A stretch of DNA of 6,489 nt from contig JAKQXK010000017.1 of assembly GCA_029561505.1 (NCBI GenBank), positions 1 through 6,489 of the forward strand, given 5' to 3'. This document shows, piece by piece, positions 5,831 to 6,489 of the stretch. A model generated the notes under the pieces. It was not told the origin of the DNA, ran no database searches, and saw only the letters and a program-made list of their open reading frames with translations. Made by a program: the position numbers and the translations under genes. This DNA is from Spirochaetota bacterium. Its GTDB lineage: Bacteria; Spirochaetota; Leptospiria; Turneriellales; Turneriellaceae. The stretch's first letter is position 1. Every line of letters starts with the position of its first letter.

Positions 5831-5836
5831 AAGGAA
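5831..5836 (+). promoter_or_regulatory. Ribosome binding site of apt
   Basis: AAGGAA sits 4 nt before the ATG at 5841, in the 18-nt spacer after hldD. It fixes the apt start and argues for co-transcription with hldD, as the spacer has no room for a promoter or terminator. Confidence 0.8.
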
Positions 5837-5840
5837 CTCC

Positions 5841-6377
5841 ATGAACGAAACTGCAAAACAAATAGATCAACTTGTCAGAAATGTACCCGATTTTCCGAAA
5901 CCGGGAATTCAATTTAAAGACATTACGCCGGTGCTGCAAGACGCAAAAATTTTTGCACTGGTGATCAAGACGCTGGCGGCTGAGCTGAGAAACGAAAACC
6001 TGACAGCTGTCGCGGGCATCGAATCACGCGGCTTCATTTTTGCGAGTGCACTCGCCACTGAACTCGGGGTTGGCCTCGTGCTGCTCAGAAAGCCCGGTAA
6101 ATTGCCGTGGAAAACCCTGCGCGCGACGTATCAACTCGAATACGGTACAGACGCAATCGAAATTCACGAAGACGCTGTGAAAAGCGGCGATCGTGTTGCC
6201 GTGATCGACGATTTACTGGCGACAGGTGGCACTGCAACGGCCGCCGCGTGCCTCTTGCGCGACGCGGGCGCAGAAGTTGTCAAATCGCTTTTTGTCATCG
6301 AGCTCGATTTTTTACAGGGCCGCGAAAAACTCAGAACAGCCGGTTTCCCCACAATCCATAGTCTGTTGCATTATTGA
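5841..6377 (+). CDS. apt: Adenine phosphoribosyltransferase
   Basis: This 178-residue type I phosphoribosyltransferase is predicted to make AMP from adenine and PRPP in purine salvage, in the cytoplasm. The N-terminal segment PDFPKPGIQFKDITPVL (16-32) is diagnostic of bacterial APRT. GIESRGFIF (59-67) is the conserved stretch after the first core strand. LLRKPGKLPW (81-90) is the flexible-loop region, and LEYGTDAIEIHEDA (99-112) follows it. VIDDLLATGGTA (121-132) is the PRPP-binding signature, with D123/D124 and the TGGT loop. Length matches the family (E. coli 183 residues), and all recognisable catalytic motifs are intact. Start is fixed by the AAGGAA ribosome binding site. It lies between hldD and a hemW-like gene with short spacers. 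No functional tie to either is evident, so this is probably a housekeeping operon of convenience. Confidence 0.96.
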   Translation: MNETAKQIDQLVRNVPDFPKPGIQFKDITPVLQDAKIFALVIKTLAAELRNENLTAVAGIESRGFIFASALATELGVGLVLLRKPGKLPWKTLRATYQLEYGTDAIEIHEDAVKSGDRVAVIDDLLATGGTATAAACLLRDAGAEVVKSLFVIELDFLQGREKLRTAGFPTIHSLLHY

Positions 6378-6379
6378 CC

Positions 6380-6384
6380 AAGGA
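6380..6384 (+). promoter_or_regulatory. Ribosome binding site of the hemW-like gene
   Basis: AAGGA lies 4 nt before the ATG at 6389, just after the apt stop at 6377. It supports that start for the truncated last gene. Confidence 0.7.
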
Positions 6385-6388
6385 CACG

Positions 6389-6489
6389 ATGTCCCAGGCG
6401 CGGCAGCAGGCAGGCGAAGTTTCGCCACCACGCCTGGCTGGGGTCTATGTGCACCTGCCGTTTTGCGATGTCAAATGCGCATACTGTGA
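6389..6489 (+). CDS. hemW: HemW/HemN-like radical SAM protein, N-terminus (3' truncated by window)
   Basis: Only 33 full codons are present before the window edge. After a short polar lead (MSQARQQAGEVSPP), residues 18-33 read GVYVHLPFCDVKCAYC. This is the start of the coproporphyrinogen III oxidase-like radical SAM family, with the CxxxCxxC cluster motif at C26, C30 and C33 that binds the [4Fe-4S] cluster reducing S-adenosylmethionine. The 'YvHlPFC' context is typical of both HemW (a haem chaperone) and HemN. The nearly N-terminal position of the motif favours HemW, as HemN usually carries a longer stretch before it, but the distinction needs the rest of the gene. The start lies 11 nt after the apt stop and has an AAGGA ribosome binding site, so it probably belongs to the hldD-apt transcript. 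Confidence 0.85.
   Translation, partial: MSQARQQAGEVSPPRLAGVYVHLPFCDVKCAYC

Overview
The window is a densely packed stretch of ordinary chromosome from a bacterium of moderate GC content that makes LPS. It shows no phage, transposon, CRISPR or rRNA/tRNA signature. The best guess is a spirochaete of the order Leptospirales, such as a Leptospira/Leptonema/Turneriella-type organism. This rests on the second gene, which resembles the DUF1577/PilZ-like proteins I associate with Leptospira, together with a heptose epimerase of LPS core synthesis and the local gene mix. The assignment is inferred from protein resemblance only and no database was consulted.

Left block, + strand, about 1-4022. It opens with the 3' end of valS (valyl-tRNA synthetase). 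One nucleotide after its stop comes a 375-residue DUF1577/PilZ-like protein. After a 78-nt gap there is a small two-CBS-domain protein, then a 50-nt spacer made almost entirely of two copies of a dispersed-repeat-like sequence. Next is a protein of the zinc-dependent phospholipase C family, whose stop codon overlaps (ATGA) the start of a stand-alone CoaC-type flavoprotein (phosphopantothenoylcysteine decarboxylase).

Middle, - strand, 4026-4757. A single convergent gene encodes an atypical response-regulator receiver. Glu replaces the phospho-acceptor Asp, there is a large insertion before the third beta strand, and the C-terminal tail is Lys/Ala-rich. Only 3 nt separate its stop from the coaC stop.

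Right block, + strand, about 4836-6489. It starts with hldD (ADP-L-glycero-D-manno-heptose 6-epimerase), which is divergent from the regulator across a 78-nt region holding possible leader hairpins. Then come apt (adenine phosphoribosyltransferase) and the first 33 codons of a HemW/HemN-like radical SAM protein cut by the window edge. Spacings of 18 and 11 nt, with good ribosome binding sites, suggest one transcript.

The genes cover translation, CoA synthesis, purine salvage, LPS core synthesis and signalling, and do not form one obvious pathway. I do not see a convincing new multi-gene system. The items most worth a second look are the Asp-to-Glu receiver with its basic tail, the unusually arranged PilZ-like signature in the DUF1577 protein, and the tandem repeat that occupies the place of the ribosome binding site of the phospholipase-like gene.
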